A stretch of DNA of 64,000 nucleotides from an uncultured Bacteroidia bacterium (GTDB taxonomy: Bacteria; Bacteroidota; Bacteroidia; Bacteroidales; CAJPTX01): the NCBI GenBank assembly GCA_947252645.1, contig CAMXWF010000002.1:1-64000 (forward strand), given 5' to 3'. A model generated the notes under the pieces. It was given only the letters and a program-made list of their open reading frames with translations. It was not told the DNA's origin and made no database searches. How positions within the stretch are numbered: the stretch's first letter is position 1; each line of letters starts with the position of its first letter. A program made the translations under genes and the position numbers. Positions 17,099-26,918 of the stretch are shown here, in pieces.

Positions 17099-18355
17099 CT
17101 AGAAATTAATTTGCGGATACATCCTAAAGTACTCGCCATCGAGCTGGATAATTTTGCGTACCTCAGGTAAATCTTCGGGTTTTAGGTTGTAGAAGCGCTC
17201 TATATCCTTTAGGCATTTTTCAACGCCATCGTTCATGTTTCCAATCACTCTGAACGGTAGGGGATAGTCGATGTCGAAGCTGTTCCAAGCGGTGGAAATT
17301 TCATTGTAGCCATGCGCTTCTCCGTAGGAGTTGTATTTTCCCCCTTCGGTGAGCACATGGCAAATGCACACGCGCATCTGGAACGCCATTTCAGGGTGCT
17401 TAAAGGTGATGATGCCCTTAAACCCGAGTGCGTCGTAGGGGTCGCTTTCATCGAGGCTTCGGTTTTTTCGTAGCCTTACCACAGCCTGCCCAGCTCGCTG
17501 CCGCCCCAATTCGTCAAGCCCATCCACCGGTTTTCCCAACTCCTTTTCGATGGGGTCTGTATCGCGGTACTCGTAGGAGAACACCTTCTCCACATCCTGA
17601 TTGAGGATCTGAATGCCCCTAGTTTTACAAAGCTTGTATGTTTTGCCTTCGAAGGTTTGCGGCTTAGTGGCCTCGATGGACATCGCATTCTTCACCGCTA
17701 ATTCTGCCAGCTTACTGCTGTAGCGCAGTGTATTTGGTACGTGGTCTTCGGGCACATAGATAGCGGTTGAGGCGCCGTTAGTCAACGGCTGGGGGGCACC
17801 ACCGGCGAATGTGAATTCATCGTAGTAGAGGCTATCGTACGGTGTCATGGGGTAGGTGCCCTGTTGGCCAGAGAGTGCATATGACTGCAAGGAGAAGAAA
17901 TGCTGGTGGACGGTTAAGGTGGAGCCCTCAATATCCTTGGGGTCGTAGCGTCCGAACTGGTGGTTGATGAGTTGATTGTTCACATCGTAGTAGCGCAGCT
18001 CGAGGGCGTATTGGAAGTCAGGGCTGAGGATGACATCGAAGTGCTTGCGTTTCGAGACGATCGTGACTTTCCCCTCGTCGTCTTTTGCCAGCTCAAGCTC
18101 CTGGTAGATAATAGGGCAGGGGAGCACTTTCGAGGTGATGTCGTAGGCACTATAGGTTTCCCCTTCGCCATTCTTTACGGCTATGCGCAGTATGGCCTGC
18201 ACGCTGTATATTTGCTCGTGGCCCTTAACGACGCGCTCTATCGTTGCCTCTGGGGCCTTCACAATTGACCCTAGCACGTAGGCGAGCTTGTCATCGTTGC
18301 AGCTGGGCATTGCGAAGGTGAGAGCAGCCAGGTATAACCAGTATTTAGCTTTCAT
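17099..18355 (-). CDS. Lipoprotein of unknown function (A), directly after the TonB receptor
   Basis: The 418-residue product begins with a short lipoprotein signal (MKAKYWLYLAALTFAMPSC, Cys19). Only seven bases separate it from the receptor stop, so translational coupling is likely. I do not recognise a family. It is rich in tyrosine and beta-prone segments (QYALELRYYDVNNQ, HQHFFSLQSYALSGQQ) and ends in a mixed helical region. Spaced similarity to lipoprotein B marks the two as distant paralogues. In Bacteroidetes, lipoproteins encoded right after a TonB receptor often act as surface substrate-binding lids or scavenger proteins (HmuY-, HusA- or XusB-like). No heme or metal ligand pattern can be named here. 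Confidence 0.7.
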   Translation of the reverse strand: MKAKYWLYLAALTFAMPSCNDDKLAYVLGSIVKAPEATIERVVKGHEQIYSVQAILRIAVKNGEGETYSAYDITSKVLPCPIIYQELELAKDDEGKVTIVSKRKHFDVILSPDFQYALELRYYDVNNQLINHQFGRYDPKDIEGSTLTVHQHFFSLQSYALSGQQGTYPMTPYDSLYYDEFTFAGGAPQPLTNGASTAIYVPEDHVPNTLRYSSKLAELAVKNAMSIEATKPQTFEGKTYKLCKTRGIQILNQDVEKVFSYEYRDTDPIEKELGKPVDGLDELGRQRAGQAVVRLRKNRSLDESDPYDALGFKGIITFKHPEMAFQMRVCICHVLTEGGKYNSYGEAHGYNEISTAWNSFDIDYPLPFRVIGNMNDGVEKCLKDIERFYNLKPEDLPEVRKIIQLDGEYFRMYPQINF

Positions 18356-18362
18356 CGTCTTG

Positions 18363-20720
18363 CTAGAATTTCAGTATTGTACGAAACGTGACCTGGGCCC
18401 CGCGCGCATGGGCGTAGTACCTGAACCGGTCAGTGTACTCTTTGTAGAGAGCGTTGAGGATATTCTCTCCCATCACGATGAACGTCAGCGAGCGGTTGCC
18501 CACAAAGTCCCATGTCACCTCTGCCGAAGCGTGCAGGAGGAAGTAGGCATCGGGTGACTCGGGCACTAGGTCCTTTGAGGGGTCGAAGCGGCGCTGTTTG
18601 GTTACATAGCTGCTTTCCAGCGCGAATGCAGAGTGCCACTGCATTTTTTTACCCCACGAGATCTGATAGTTTGCCCCCAGTCTGTAGCGATCCGAAGGCA
18701 TGAAGGGCATCCAGTTGCCTTTGGATAGGTTTTTTGCGTTTATCCATTCGCCGGTAAACTTTATGGAGAGCCCTTCGTAGGGGATGCCGGTAATGGCGAT
18801 GTCGCCACCAAAGAACCGTGCGTTGTCCTGGCCGTAGATAAACTTTGGGAACTTGCCCGAGGGGTGGTTGTGGAAACGGTTTTTCCCCTCGCCTATATTA
18901 TCGTAGATAAAATTGCCGATGTACTGGAAGAACATGCTTGGCTCGACCACTATCCACGCGTTGTGGTACTTTGCCCCGAGGACTGCCTTATAGCCCATTT
19001 CCGACTTAAGGTTCGGGTTACCCACCACCCAATAGGTGCCGTGGTGTAGCCCGGTGGCGTACATTTCATTGACATCCGGCGGGCGCCATGACCACCCTAT
19101 GTTTACCCTCGCCTCTATGTTTTTCGTTATCTGGTAGTAGGTAGCCAGCATGCCCGTGAAATTCCGGTAGAGCCTAAAGCCTCCGTAGTACGTGGCATTT
19201 GACGATATCGAGGAATACCCATTTACGTCCATGGCTCGCAGGTCGTAGCGCATGCCCAGGGAGCACTGCACTGGGCCGAATTTTATTTTATGGAATCCAA
19301 AGATCCCCATCGTAAGTGCTGCGTAGTTGGGTATGAAAGCGGGGGTTTTAGTGCCGGGCACGTTGTAGTTGTACTGATACATGCCAGAGAGTCCCAGCTG
19401 CGACTCCATGCCAAGCAGGCCCCACTTGCCATTCCACACGAGTTCTCCCGTCACGGAGGAGAGCTGTAGATCTTGCACGGGGAGCAGGCTGTACTTTGCC
19501 TGCTTGCGGTTTTCGAACTCCTGTCGTAGGTTCTCTTGGTAGGCCAGGGAAAGGTCGAGCGTGTGGTCGTTGGTCAATCGGAACTTAAAATCTGCCTTCC
19601 CCATGATGTGCTGCGTTTGCTGGAATGGGGGGATAATCTTGTAGCTAAAGGGTTGAATGGTATTTTCATCGGGCCTCCCAGCTAGGAAGCGCATCATTAG
19701 CTGATCGACATCGGAGACTTTGCTTGCGTAGTAAATCCCGCTCCGCGATGTGTAGATACTCCCATAGAGGGTTGCGGTCAGCCATTTGTAGCGCACGCCG
19801 GTCAGCACCGACATGCTGATATTTTTGAATCCGGTGTTGTTGAGCACATACTGCGCCGTGCGGTAATCGCCTGCCTGCTGGTACATGCCGTGCACGCGCA
19901 GCCCTACGGCCTTCCAGCCCAACTCGACCATACCCGTGCCGTTGTAGCCCCGGTCGTTGGTCGTGTAGCCTAGGTTCACCGAGCCGTTTACCTTGAGCTT
20001 ATCATGGCCATACGGCAGCGGAGCCTGCGAGAAGATCACCACGCCTCCGATGGCGCCATAGCCGTATCGCACGGCCTCTGCACCCTTGACCACCTCAACC
20101 ACATTGGAGCCCGTGTGGTCGATTTCTGGAGCGTGATCCTCCCCCCAGGACTGGCTCTCCAGCTTCACCCCGTTGTTAATCATCAGGATACGGCTGCTAT
20201 GCATCCCCTGGATAACCGGTTTGTAAATTGTGCCGCCCGTGCTGATGGTACTGACGCCGGGAATCTGTTCGAGCATCTGCCCTAACGACTTCGAAGAGTT
20301 CCTTTCTATCACTTTGGCCGTAATTGCGGCTGCCTGCTGTAGCTTAGAGGTGGCGCGCTGTTGCGCTGTTACCCTCACCTCCTCTACATCGAAGCTTGTA
20401 GGGGTTATCTTCACCAAGATTCTCCAGTCCTTCGTGGTGGAAAATGTGGCTTCATTCACCTCGTCATAGCCTAACACCTTCACCGTTAGCTTAACGGTTG
20501 GGCCATCGTAGGGTACCTCGCACATCCCGTTACCATCCGTGAGGTACCACTTCTCCGCCACCTTTATCGTGGCCGCCACGACCGGTGCGCCCGTTTCCGC
20601 ATCCACTACCAGGACTGGTATCTTTTTTACGCCCTGCGCTTTTGCTTTAGGGATGCCAACAAATGCTACGATGCAGGTGCAAAGGCACACCACAAGCAAA
20701 AAGAACCTGCTTCCTTTCAT
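18363..20720 (-). CDS. TonB-dependent outer-membrane receptor (metal/chelate type)
   Basis: ATG 20720 is chosen over a TTG at 20732 and gives 785 residues. A signal peptide (FFLLVVCLCTCIVAFVG) is followed by a CarboxypepD-reg-like domain (VLVVDAETGAPVVAATIKV), a plug domain (SLGQMLEQIPGVSTISTGGTIYKPVIQGM and AEAVRYGYGAIGGVVIF) and a 22-strand barrel ending NALYKEYTDRFRYYAHARG...TILKF. The plug contains RILMINNGVKLESQSWGEDH followed by APEID, typical of Bacteroidetes receptors related to metal or siderophore uptake rather than SusC glycan receptors. It is the first gene of a four-gene operon with three lipoproteins. The substrate is unknown. Confidence 0.88.
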   Translation of the reverse strand: MKGSRFFLLVVCLCTCIVAFVGIPKAKAQGVKKIPVLVVDAETGAPVVAATIKVAEKWYLTDGNGMCEVPYDGPTVKLTVKVLGYDEVNEATFSTTKDWRILVKITPTSFDVEEVRVTAQQRATSKLQQAAAITAKVIERNSSKSLGQMLEQIPGVSTISTGGTIYKPVIQGMHSSRILMINNGVKLESQSWGEDHAPEIDHTGSNVVEVVKGAEAVRYGYGAIGGVVIFSQAPLPYGHDKLKVNGSVNLGYTTNDRGYNGTGMVELGWKAVGLRVHGMYQQAGDYRTAQYVLNNTGFKNISMSVLTGVRYKWLTATLYGSIYTSRSGIYYASKVSDVDQLMMRFLAGRPDENTIQPFSYKIIPPFQQTQHIMGKADFKFRLTNDHTLDLSLAYQENLRQEFENRKQAKYSLLPVQDLQLSSVTGELVWNGKWGLLGMESQLGLSGMYQYNYNVPGTKTPAFIPNYAALTMGIFGFHKIKFGPVQCSLGMRYDLRAMDVNGYSSISSNATYYGGFRLYRNFTGMLATYYQITKNIEARVNIGWSWRPPDVNEMYATGLHHGTYWVVGNPNLKSEMGYKAVLGAKYHNAWIVVEPSMFFQYIGNFIYDNIGEGKNRFHNHPSGKFPKFIYGQDNARFFGGDIAITGIPYEGLSIKFTGEWINAKNLSKGNWMPFMPSDRYRLGANYQISWGKKMQWHSAFALESSYVTKQRRFDPSKDLVPESPDAYFLLHASAEVTWDFVGNRSLTFIVMGENILNALYKEYTDRFRYYAHARGAQVTFRTILKF

Positions 20721-20997
20721 TCGACCACGCAATTGTTTGATGTTGATAAGCCAGTTTTACGGCCAGGTATCTTAATTGCTTCGGCTTGATTTAGACAGAG
20801 TACGGTCAAGACGAACGCTGGCGCGAAATAAGGTATCCTGACCGTCAATTCCAAATTTCCGTAAAAACTAGGCCATCTTCTGAAGTCTATTCAGTCCGCG
20901 CAGCAATTGCCCATCGCCTAGCAGGGCATCTCCATGATGTCGGAAATTTGCAATCTGCGGGGAAATCGTGTTTCAGGATTTTCCAAAGAAATAGTGC

Positions 20998-21005
20998 TAA
21001 CTTTG
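20998..21005 (+). promoter_or_regulatory. Bacteroidetes -7 box TAACTTTG just before the UbiD-like gene
   Basis: This is an exact TAnnTTTG match seven bases before ATG 21013. Either the mRNA is leaderless from this ATG, or translation starts at the in-frame GTG 21034. The latter would leave a short leader and fits the usual UbiD N-terminus better. Confidence 0.5.
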
Positions 21006-21012
21006 GGCTAGT

Positions 21013-22890
21013 ATGCGAGGGAGTAGGTGTAAGGTGCTAGGGTTGCGCAGCTACCTCGATGCCTTGGCCCGCGATGGGCTTTTGACAACGGTAGCGTATC
21101 CCTGTAGCCCGAATCTAGAGATAGGGGAGATAGCCCACAGGGTACTGGGTGCTGTAGGTAGCCCGCATGCGTTGCTTTTTTCGAATCCTAGGGGTTACCA
21201 GTTTCCTGTAGCTATCAACCTCTATGCGTCTTCAGCGCAGATGCTTTCAGTGCTGCGCGGGTCGGGCTACAGCGAGCTTTCGCGGCGAGTGGATGGTTTC
21301 ATCATGTCGTTGCTCTCCATGCCACACGACAAGGCGGGCAAGCTGCGCCAGTTGCGTTCGCTTCGGGGCGTGGCCTCCATTCTCCCTAGGGTATACAGGG
21401 GGCATGCGCCCAGCCAGCAGGAGTCGTTGGGCCCTGAGCTCTTGGACTTACTGCCGGCGCTGCAATGCTGGCCAGCCGATGGGGGCCGTTTTCTGACGCT
21501 GCCCATGGTCATCACGGAAGATCCAGAGACCCACGTGCGCAACGTGGGAATGTACCGTGCGCAGCTACTTTCCCGTGATCGGTTAGCTTTGCATTGGCAT
21601 GTGCACAAGACGGGCGCGCGCCATTTCCGGGCCTACGCAGCGCAGGGAAAGCGTATGCCCGTGGCCATAGCGCTGGGGGGCGACCCCCTGCTGGCCTACT
21701 GCGCCACCGCACCTCTCCCCGAGGGGATAGATGAGTGGCTTCTGGCGGGTTTTTTGCGCCAGGCGCCTGTGCGGCTGGTGCGGGCCAAGACGGTGCCGTT
21801 GATGGTGCCCGCAGAGGCCGACTTCATCATAGAGGGCTATGTGGATCCGAAGGAGCCACCTGTGCTTGAGGGCCCTTTTGGTGACCATACGGGCTTTTAC
21901 TCCCTGCCGGATTACTACCCGAGTATGCGGGTGACGACCATCACGCATCGTGCGGATGCCGTGTACCCGGCGACTATTGTGGGTGTGCCACCCATGGAGG
22001 ATGCGGAGATTGCCGAGGCGACGGCGAGCATTTTCAAGGTGGCCATTGCGCGCACGGTGGCCCCAGAGCTGGTGGATTTTGCGTTGCCCAGCGCAGGCTG
22101 TAGCCATAACTTGGCCATTGTGGCTGTGAGGACGGAGTACCCCGGGCAGGCGGAGCGACTGGCCAATCTGCTTTGGTCGTTTGGGCAGTTGATGTTTACC
22201 AAGTTCGTGGTGGTGGTGGATGCCGATGTGGATCCCCACGATGCCCATGCAGTGCTGCGTGCGGTGGCCTCCAATGTGCGCAATGTGGCCCAGTTTTATT
22301 TCGGCCAGGGGCCTTTGGATGTGCTGGAGCATGCTTCGCTGAAAGCCTGTGAGGGGGGGAAGCTCATGCTGGATGCTCGTCGCGGTGCGCACCAGTCGGT
22401 GGTGGAGGCCTCGGTGAGCTTGCGGCCTATCGACGAGACCGAGGCGCACGTGGCTGGGCTCGATGTGTGGGTAGGCGAAAGGCTGCTAGCACGCTTTGCG
22501 CGGGCACAGTCGGGCGGCCAGTCGGCCAGGGCGGTCTACGGGCTGGGGGGCGTTCAGGAGCATCCGTTACTCTTCGTGGTGGTGGATCAGGACATTTCCT
22601 TGGATTCGCCCTATTTGCTCTTGTGGTATTCGCTGGCCGGTGTTGCGCCCGAGGTGGATTGCGAGTTGCTCCACGAGGGTGAGGCATTCTGCCTGCTTGT
22701 GGATGCTCGGATGAAGGTTGGCCGCTTGGGTCGTCGCCCGTGGCCCAACGTGGTGGCCAGCGATAGGGCAACGGTAGAGCGGGTGGACGACATCTTCCCG
22801 CAGCTCAACTTGGGATCTTTTCTGGATTCGCCTTCCCGTACGCTGCAAGCCTATCAGCGGGGGCAGGAGGCCTTGGCTAAAGTGGATTGA
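21013..22890 (+). CDS. UbiD-family decarboxylase (menaquinone-type)
   Basis: The 625-residue protein has the UbiD hallmarks: EGPFGDHTGFYSLPDYYPSM and ADAVYPATIVGVPPMEDAEI, with the prenyl-FMN and metal-binding core in between. UbiD enzymes use prenylated FMN made by UbiX to decarboxylate aromatic acids. In Bacteroidetes the homologue of this length is usually placed in menaquinone synthesis. The family N-terminus normally begins a few residues before a conserved L-x-x-x-L segment, matching LRSYLDALARDG here. GTG 21034 is therefore a plausible alternative start. UbiX is not in the window. It lies 12 bases upstream of the propeller-phosphatase gene and is probably co-transcribed with it. Confidence 0.88.
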   Translation: MRGSRCKVLGLRSYLDALARDGLLTTVAYPCSPNLEIGEIAHRVLGAVGSPHALLFSNPRGYQFPVAINLYASSAQMLSVLRGSGYSELSRRVDGFIMSLLSMPHDKAGKLRQLRSLRGVASILPRVYRGHAPSQQESLGPELLDLLPALQCWPADGGRFLTLPMVITEDPETHVRNVGMYRAQLLSRDRLALHWHVHKTGARHFRAYAAQGKRMPVAIALGGDPLLAYCATAPLPEGIDEWLLAGFLRQAPVRLVRAKTVPLMVPAEADFIIEGYVDPKEPPVLEGPFGDHTGFYSLPDYYPSMRVTTITHRADAVYPATIVGVPPMEDAEIAEATASIFKVAIARTVAPELVDFALPSAGCSHNLAIVAVRTEYPGQAERLANLLWSFGQLMFTKFVVVVDADVDPHDAHAVLRAVASNVRNVAQFYFGQGPLDVLEHASLKACEGGKLMLDARRGAHQSVVEASVSLRPIDETEAHVAGLDVWVGERLLARFARAQSGGQSARAVYGLGGVQEHPLLFVVVDQDISLDSPYLLLWYSLAGVAPEVDCELLHEGEAFCLLVDARMKVGRLGRRPWPNVVASDRATVERVDDIFPQLNLGSFLDSPSRTLQAYQRGQEALAKVD

Positions 22891-22902
22891 ATGGGCTAGG
22901 GT

Positions 22903-25900
22903 ATGGTTCAATCTACTGGGAGGCTCGTGGGCGTAGCGGGGCTACTCGTACTGCTGCTTTTGCCCTGTGCGGGTGAGGCGCGCACGGCAGCGGATCGGGA
23001 CACTGCCATACGGCTAGATTATTACGATTTGACCGATCAGCTCCCCGGCGGGGAGAGCCTCTGCATTCTAGAGGACAGCATAGGGATGATGTGGATCGGC
23101 ACGCGTTCGGGGCTGGTGCGCTACGACGCGGAGGAGTTCCACGTGTACTACCCTTCCCCGGAGGATTCGACGGCCATGGCGGAGGCCATGGTGATGGCCA
23201 TTTGCGAGCGGCGGTTCGGGGAGATATGGGTGGTGAATCCGGGCAACGTGGCTTGCCTGAACACGCATACGGGCAAGTTTAAGAACTACCCGATGCCCGA
23301 CACCCTTGAGCAGTACCGTAGTCTCTATGTGAGCTGGGGAATGGTGGTGGATCGGCAGGGCGAGCTGTGGGTGTTTGGGGAACACTGCGTGGGCCGTTAC
23401 GACCAGGGGCAGGACAGGTTTGAATTCCGGCCGCATGAGTTGGGGCATCCTGGGGTGTCGGCGGTGTACCAGATCGAGCCGCAGCTGGGGCAGGGGGATG
23501 GCGTGTGGGTAAACATCAATGGGTCGCTCTACCTTTTCCACACGAGCAGTTGGACCTTCGATCCCTTGCCTCAGATGGTCCCCCAGCTTGGGTTGACCAA
23601 CGCGACACGGGTCAAGAGCCTTAGCATGGAGTCCAACGGCTCGCTGTGGATCTCTGCGGGGCAGGGGCTATTTCTCCGCCGCCCCACGAGCGATACGCTC
23701 CAGCCCATCCCCCTGCCTACCGTGGGGACGGGAGGCAAGCGGGTAAGCCCCGTGGCTGTGAGGGTAGACGGTGAGGGAAGCATTTGGTGTGCCATGAATG
23801 TGGGCCTGGGGCGTTTTTCCCTGTCCGATTCCACTTGGATGCTGGCCAACAAGTTCTACGGTGGGCGAGATTTACGGATGAACGATACGCTCACGCTATG
23901 CGTTTCGCGCGGGGGAGACTTGTGGATTCCTATCCGCAACGGCCTGGGGCGAATGGGCTATCGCCCAAGGTACTTTCAGGAGCTGGCCTACGCGGCCAAT
24001 GGCGACTATTTTTTCAATGGTATGCGCACGTCGTCGCTACTAACTCGCGACGATAGCATCCTCTGGGTGGGGAGCTGGGATAGGGGGATCACGCGCTTCA
24101 ATCTCTACACTGGGGCGCGGACGTTTTACGGACTTGATGTCCCTTCGCATCCCTTGCCGTCGAAGGAGGTGTATCGGTTGGCATTCCTCCACGATAGCAC
24201 CATGGTAGCCTCCCTCCAGGGACATTTCTACTACTACGACCCTGCTCGGGATCAATGGAAGGACTACTTCGTTTCCCAGGGGCTTCCAGGGGTGTCCCGG
24301 CAGCTCAAGAAGCTGTTCCTGTTGACTTTTTACCAGCAGTCCAACGGGGACATATGGTTTGGTACATCGGTGGGCCTGTACCATTATAGCGACTCCGCAC
24401 GCCAGTTGTCTGCTGTGACGGGGCTAGGCCACGTGCAGATATTTTCTGTGACCGATGATGGTCGGGGCACGCTATGGCTTGGATCTAACTACGGCATCTA
24501 CTCCTATCATCCTGGCCGCAATGAGCTGTTGCACTTTCCAATTTCTGGCCGCGATACGCTGACCTCCCAGGCCTATTCCTACATTGCGGCTTGTAGCCAA
24601 CGTGGGGCCAGCGGTATCGTGTGGTTTGGCACCAACGTGGGGCTCTACGCTCTGCCCCCCGGGGCTAGGCGGCCGCAGCTGGTGCGTGAGCGGATCAACC
24701 AGCACAGTAATCAGATCTACTCCCTGCAGGAGGATCGGCTTGGGATGCTTTGGTTAGGCACGGAGTGCGGCCTGGCGGTTTACGACCCCCTGGTCGACTC
24801 GCTGGTGCTGTTCGATGCCCACGATGGACTGGTGGCTCAGGATTACAGTCTCAATGCCTACTGCCGCTCCCCCAATGGGCACATGTATTTTGGCGGTCTC
24901 GATGGAGTGGTACATTTCGACGGGACGCAGCTCCACCCAGCCCCGCCGAAGCCGCTTGTTATGGTGCATGAATGCTTTGGCCTGAGCGAAGGCCCAGCCG
25001 AGCTAATCCCCCTGCGCAGCGACAATCTTCTGGAAGTAGAGGCTAAGTACAGCACAGTGACTCTTTCCTTGGCGATGCTCCGCTTTGACCGGAGGGCCAG
25101 GCCAGTCTACGAGTATAGGGTACCCGGGATCGCCGATCAATGGATGCCGGTGTTCTCGGGGCATCTTGTGACGCTGGGAGGGCTGCCGGAGGGGATGTTT
25201 ACCTTTGAGTATCGCTGCCCGGTGGGGCAAGGGAGCTATGCCTACGGCACGCCGCTCAAGATAGTGATCCGGAAGCCGCTTTTGGTCAGTAGGGGGGCGA
25301 AGGTCATCTACTTGTTGCTGGGGTTGCTGGCGGTCTCCATCTACGCAGTGAGCCGCTGGATTGCCTACCATGAGCTCAAGGAGGCGGTGACGGTGAAGGA
25401 GCAAGCTGTGCAGGAGGCCACGCGCCAGAAGTGGCTTGTGGAGGAACGCAACCAGGAGCTGCGCTCCTCTCTGCAATATGCCTATCTGATGCAGAAGCAG
25501 CTGGTGGCTGGCCCGGCGGTCCTCGCCAACTACCTCCAGGATTACTTCTTGCTTTTTCGCCCGCGCGACATCGTGGGGGGCGATTTTTGCTGGGCAGCAC
25601 GCCATGCACAGACCATCCTGCTAGCCGTGGTGGACTGCACCGGCCACGGGGCCCCGGCGGCTATGATGTCGGTCATGGCCACTATATTCTTGGATAGGAT
25701 AGTCAACCAACTGCATGAGTACAGCCCCAAGGCCATCCTCGCCGTCCTCAATACGATGATTTTGGAACAGTGGAGGCGGGATGCCCAGGGCGATCTCTAC
25801 AACGATGGTCTTGACATCACCCTCTGTGCTATCCATACCGACACCCAACGGGTGACCGTAGCTGGGGCTTTCCAGAAGCTCTACCACATAGGGGCCGCAG

Positions 25901-26208
25901 GCGTGCGCACCTATTCTGGGGATAGGATTTTCACCGGGGGCACCCCGCACGCCGTTTACCGGGAGGAGAGCTTTATCTACGCGCCCGACGACATGCTCTA
26001 CCTCCTGAGCGATGGCTTTGCTGACCAGTTTGGGGGCAATTCGCACAAGCGCTATGGGGCAGACAACTTGCAGCAGTTGCTCCTAACGGTCTCGGTGCTG
26101 CCCACGGCGCAGCAGCTCAAGCAGCTGGAGACCACGCTCAGCAGCTGGCAGGCTGGGGGAGCGCAAGTCGATGACATTACCGTGCTTGGAGTGCGGTGTA
26201 GGTTCTAG
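22903..26208 (+). CDS. Beta-propeller (Reg_prop/Y_Y_Y) receptor fused to SpoIIE-type PP2C phosphatase (copy 1)
   Basis: This 1101-residue protein has a signal peptide (GVAGLLVLLLLPCAGEA) and a long series of two-component-regulator propeller repeats with the motif W-x-G-T, for example MMWIGTRSGLVRYD and DIWFGTSVGLYHYSD. A Y_Y_Y domain follows, then one membrane segment near 800-820 (VIYLLLGLLAVSIYAV). After a short coiled coil comes a SpoIIE/PP2C domain (about 880-1100). Its metal-binding aspartates are all present: VGGDF, VVDCTGHG, LSDGF and VDDITVLG. This is hybrid two-component architecture with the kinase replaced by a phosphatase. The ligand and phosphoprotein substrate are unknown. A similar protein lies at 35947. 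Confidence 0.9.
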   Translation: MVQSTGRLVGVAGLLVLLLLPCAGEARTAADRDTAIRLDYYDLTDQLPGGESLCILEDSIGMMWIGTRSGLVRYDAEEFHVYYPSPEDSTAMAEAMVMAICERRFGEIWVVNPGNVACLNTHTGKFKNYPMPDTLEQYRSLYVSWGMVVDRQGELWVFGEHCVGRYDQGQDRFEFRPHELGHPGVSAVYQIEPQLGQGDGVWVNINGSLYLFHTSSWTFDPLPQMVPQLGLTNATRVKSLSMESNGSLWISAGQGLFLRRPTSDTLQPIPLPTVGTGGKRVSPVAVRVDGEGSIWCAMNVGLGRFSLSDSTWMLANKFYGGRDLRMNDTLTLCVSRGGDLWIPIRNGLGRMGYRPRYFQELAYAANGDYFFNGMRTSSLLTRDDSILWVGSWDRGITRFNLYTGARTFYGLDVPSHPLPSKEVYRLAFLHDSTMVASLQGHFYYYDPARDQWKDYFVSQGLPGVSRQLKKLFLLTFYQQSNGDIWFGTSVGLYHYSDSARQLSAVTGLGHVQIFSVTDDGRGTLWLGSNYGIYSYHPGRNELLHFPISGRDTLTSQAYSYIAACSQRGASGIVWFGTNVGLYALPPGARRPQLVRERINQHSNQIYSLQEDRLGMLWLGTECGLAVYDPLVDSLVLFDAHDGLVAQDYSLNAYCRSPNGHMYFGGLDGVVHFDGTQLHPAPPKPLVMVHECFGLSEGPAELIPLRSDNLLEVEAKYSTVTLSLAMLRFDRRARPVYEYRVPGIADQWMPVFSGHLVTLGGLPEGMFTFEYRCPVGQGSYAYGTPLKIVIRKPLLVSRGAKVIYLLLGLLAVSIYAVSRWIAYHELKEAVTVKEQAVQEATRQKWLVEERNQELRSSLQYAYLMQKQLVAGPAVLANYLQDYFLLFRPRDIVGGDFCWAARHAQTILLAVVDCTGHGAPAAMMSVMATIFLDRIVNQLHEYSPKAILAVLNTMILEQWRRDAQGDLYNDGLDITLCAIHTDTQRVTVAGAFQKLYHIGAAGVRTYSGDRIFTGGTPHAVYREESFIYAPDDMLYLLSDGFADQFGGNSHKRYGADNLQQLLLTVSVLPTAQQLKQLETTLSSWQAGGAQVDDITVLGVRCRF

Positions 26209-26287
26209 GTGGGCGGCGGCACATGGGGCGCATTCCGCTGTTCCTTTACGCCTTTCGCACGTGGTCTCAAGGCAACCAATAAATAGC

Positions 26288-26295
26288 TACCTTCG
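26288..26295 (+). promoter_or_regulatory. Possible -7 box TACCTTCG
   Basis: It matches seven of eight positions of TAnnTTTG and lies 46 bases before the ATG at 26342. Confidence 0.35.
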
Positions 26296-26341
26296 CGTTA
26301 GGTGATGCAGTTTGTGCATCTTATGGGGCAGGGGCGAAGCC

Positions 26342-26860
26342 ATGAAGCAGAGCGTCTTTTACTATCTAGTGGGTGCCTTGTTGGTGCTGCTGTTGTCTGG
26401 CTGCCATTCCTCTACCAGCACGCAGGAGGGGGCGCAGTTCTACGATGCGAGCATCGATGGCTCGGTGCAGCTCGATGAGGCCTTGGCCAATGCCCGCGAG
26501 GAGGGGAAGAACCTATTGGTGCAGGTGGGCGGTGATTGGTGCCCGTGGTGCCGGAAGATTACCCGATTCATCCAGGACGACCAGCAGCTCGCCTCCCTCG
26601 TGGAGCAGAGCTACCTGTGGGTGCATCTCTACTACGGCAAGGAGAATCACAATGAGACGGCCATGGCGCGCCTGGGTGACCCCATAGGGCAGGGCTTCCC
26701 ATTTTTCGTGGTGGTTTCCCCGGAAGGGGTTGTGCTGCATCAGCAGGAGACAGGTTCTTTTGAGCGTGGTGAGACCTACGACCGTGAGGCCCTCCTGCGG
26801 TTTCTGCAGGCTTGGCAGGATGCCGGACCTGCGTCTTCCGAGGAAGGGTCGCCACGGTAG
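26342..26860 (+). CDS. Thioredoxin-like lipoprotein (CPWC)
   Basis: The start at ATG 26342 gives a 172-residue lipoprotein (VGALLVLLLSGC, Cys21). The thioredoxin fold carries the redox pair in GDWCPWCRKI (Cys67, Cys70). A conserved cis-proline segment GQGFPFFVVVSPEG and the ending EALLRFLQAW place it in the Thioredoxin_7/DUF255-like group. It is expected to act on disulfides in the periplasm, either as a reductase or in maturation of secreted proteins. It sits alone between the propeller-phosphatase gene and recA with its own weak promoter-like box. Its partner is unknown. Confidence 0.85.
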   Translation: MKQSVFYYLVGALLVLLLSGCHSSTSTQEGAQFYDASIDGSVQLDEALANAREEGKNLLVQVGGDWCPWCRKITRFIQDDQQLASLVEQSYLWVHLYYGKENHNETAMARLGDPIGQGFPFFVVVSPEGVVLHQQETGSFERGETYDREALLRFLQAWQDAGPASSEEGSPR

Positions 26861-26918
26861 AGCAGCTAGTAGGCACTATGGCTGAAACGGTAGGGATAGT
26901 TAAGTTTACGCATTAGGT

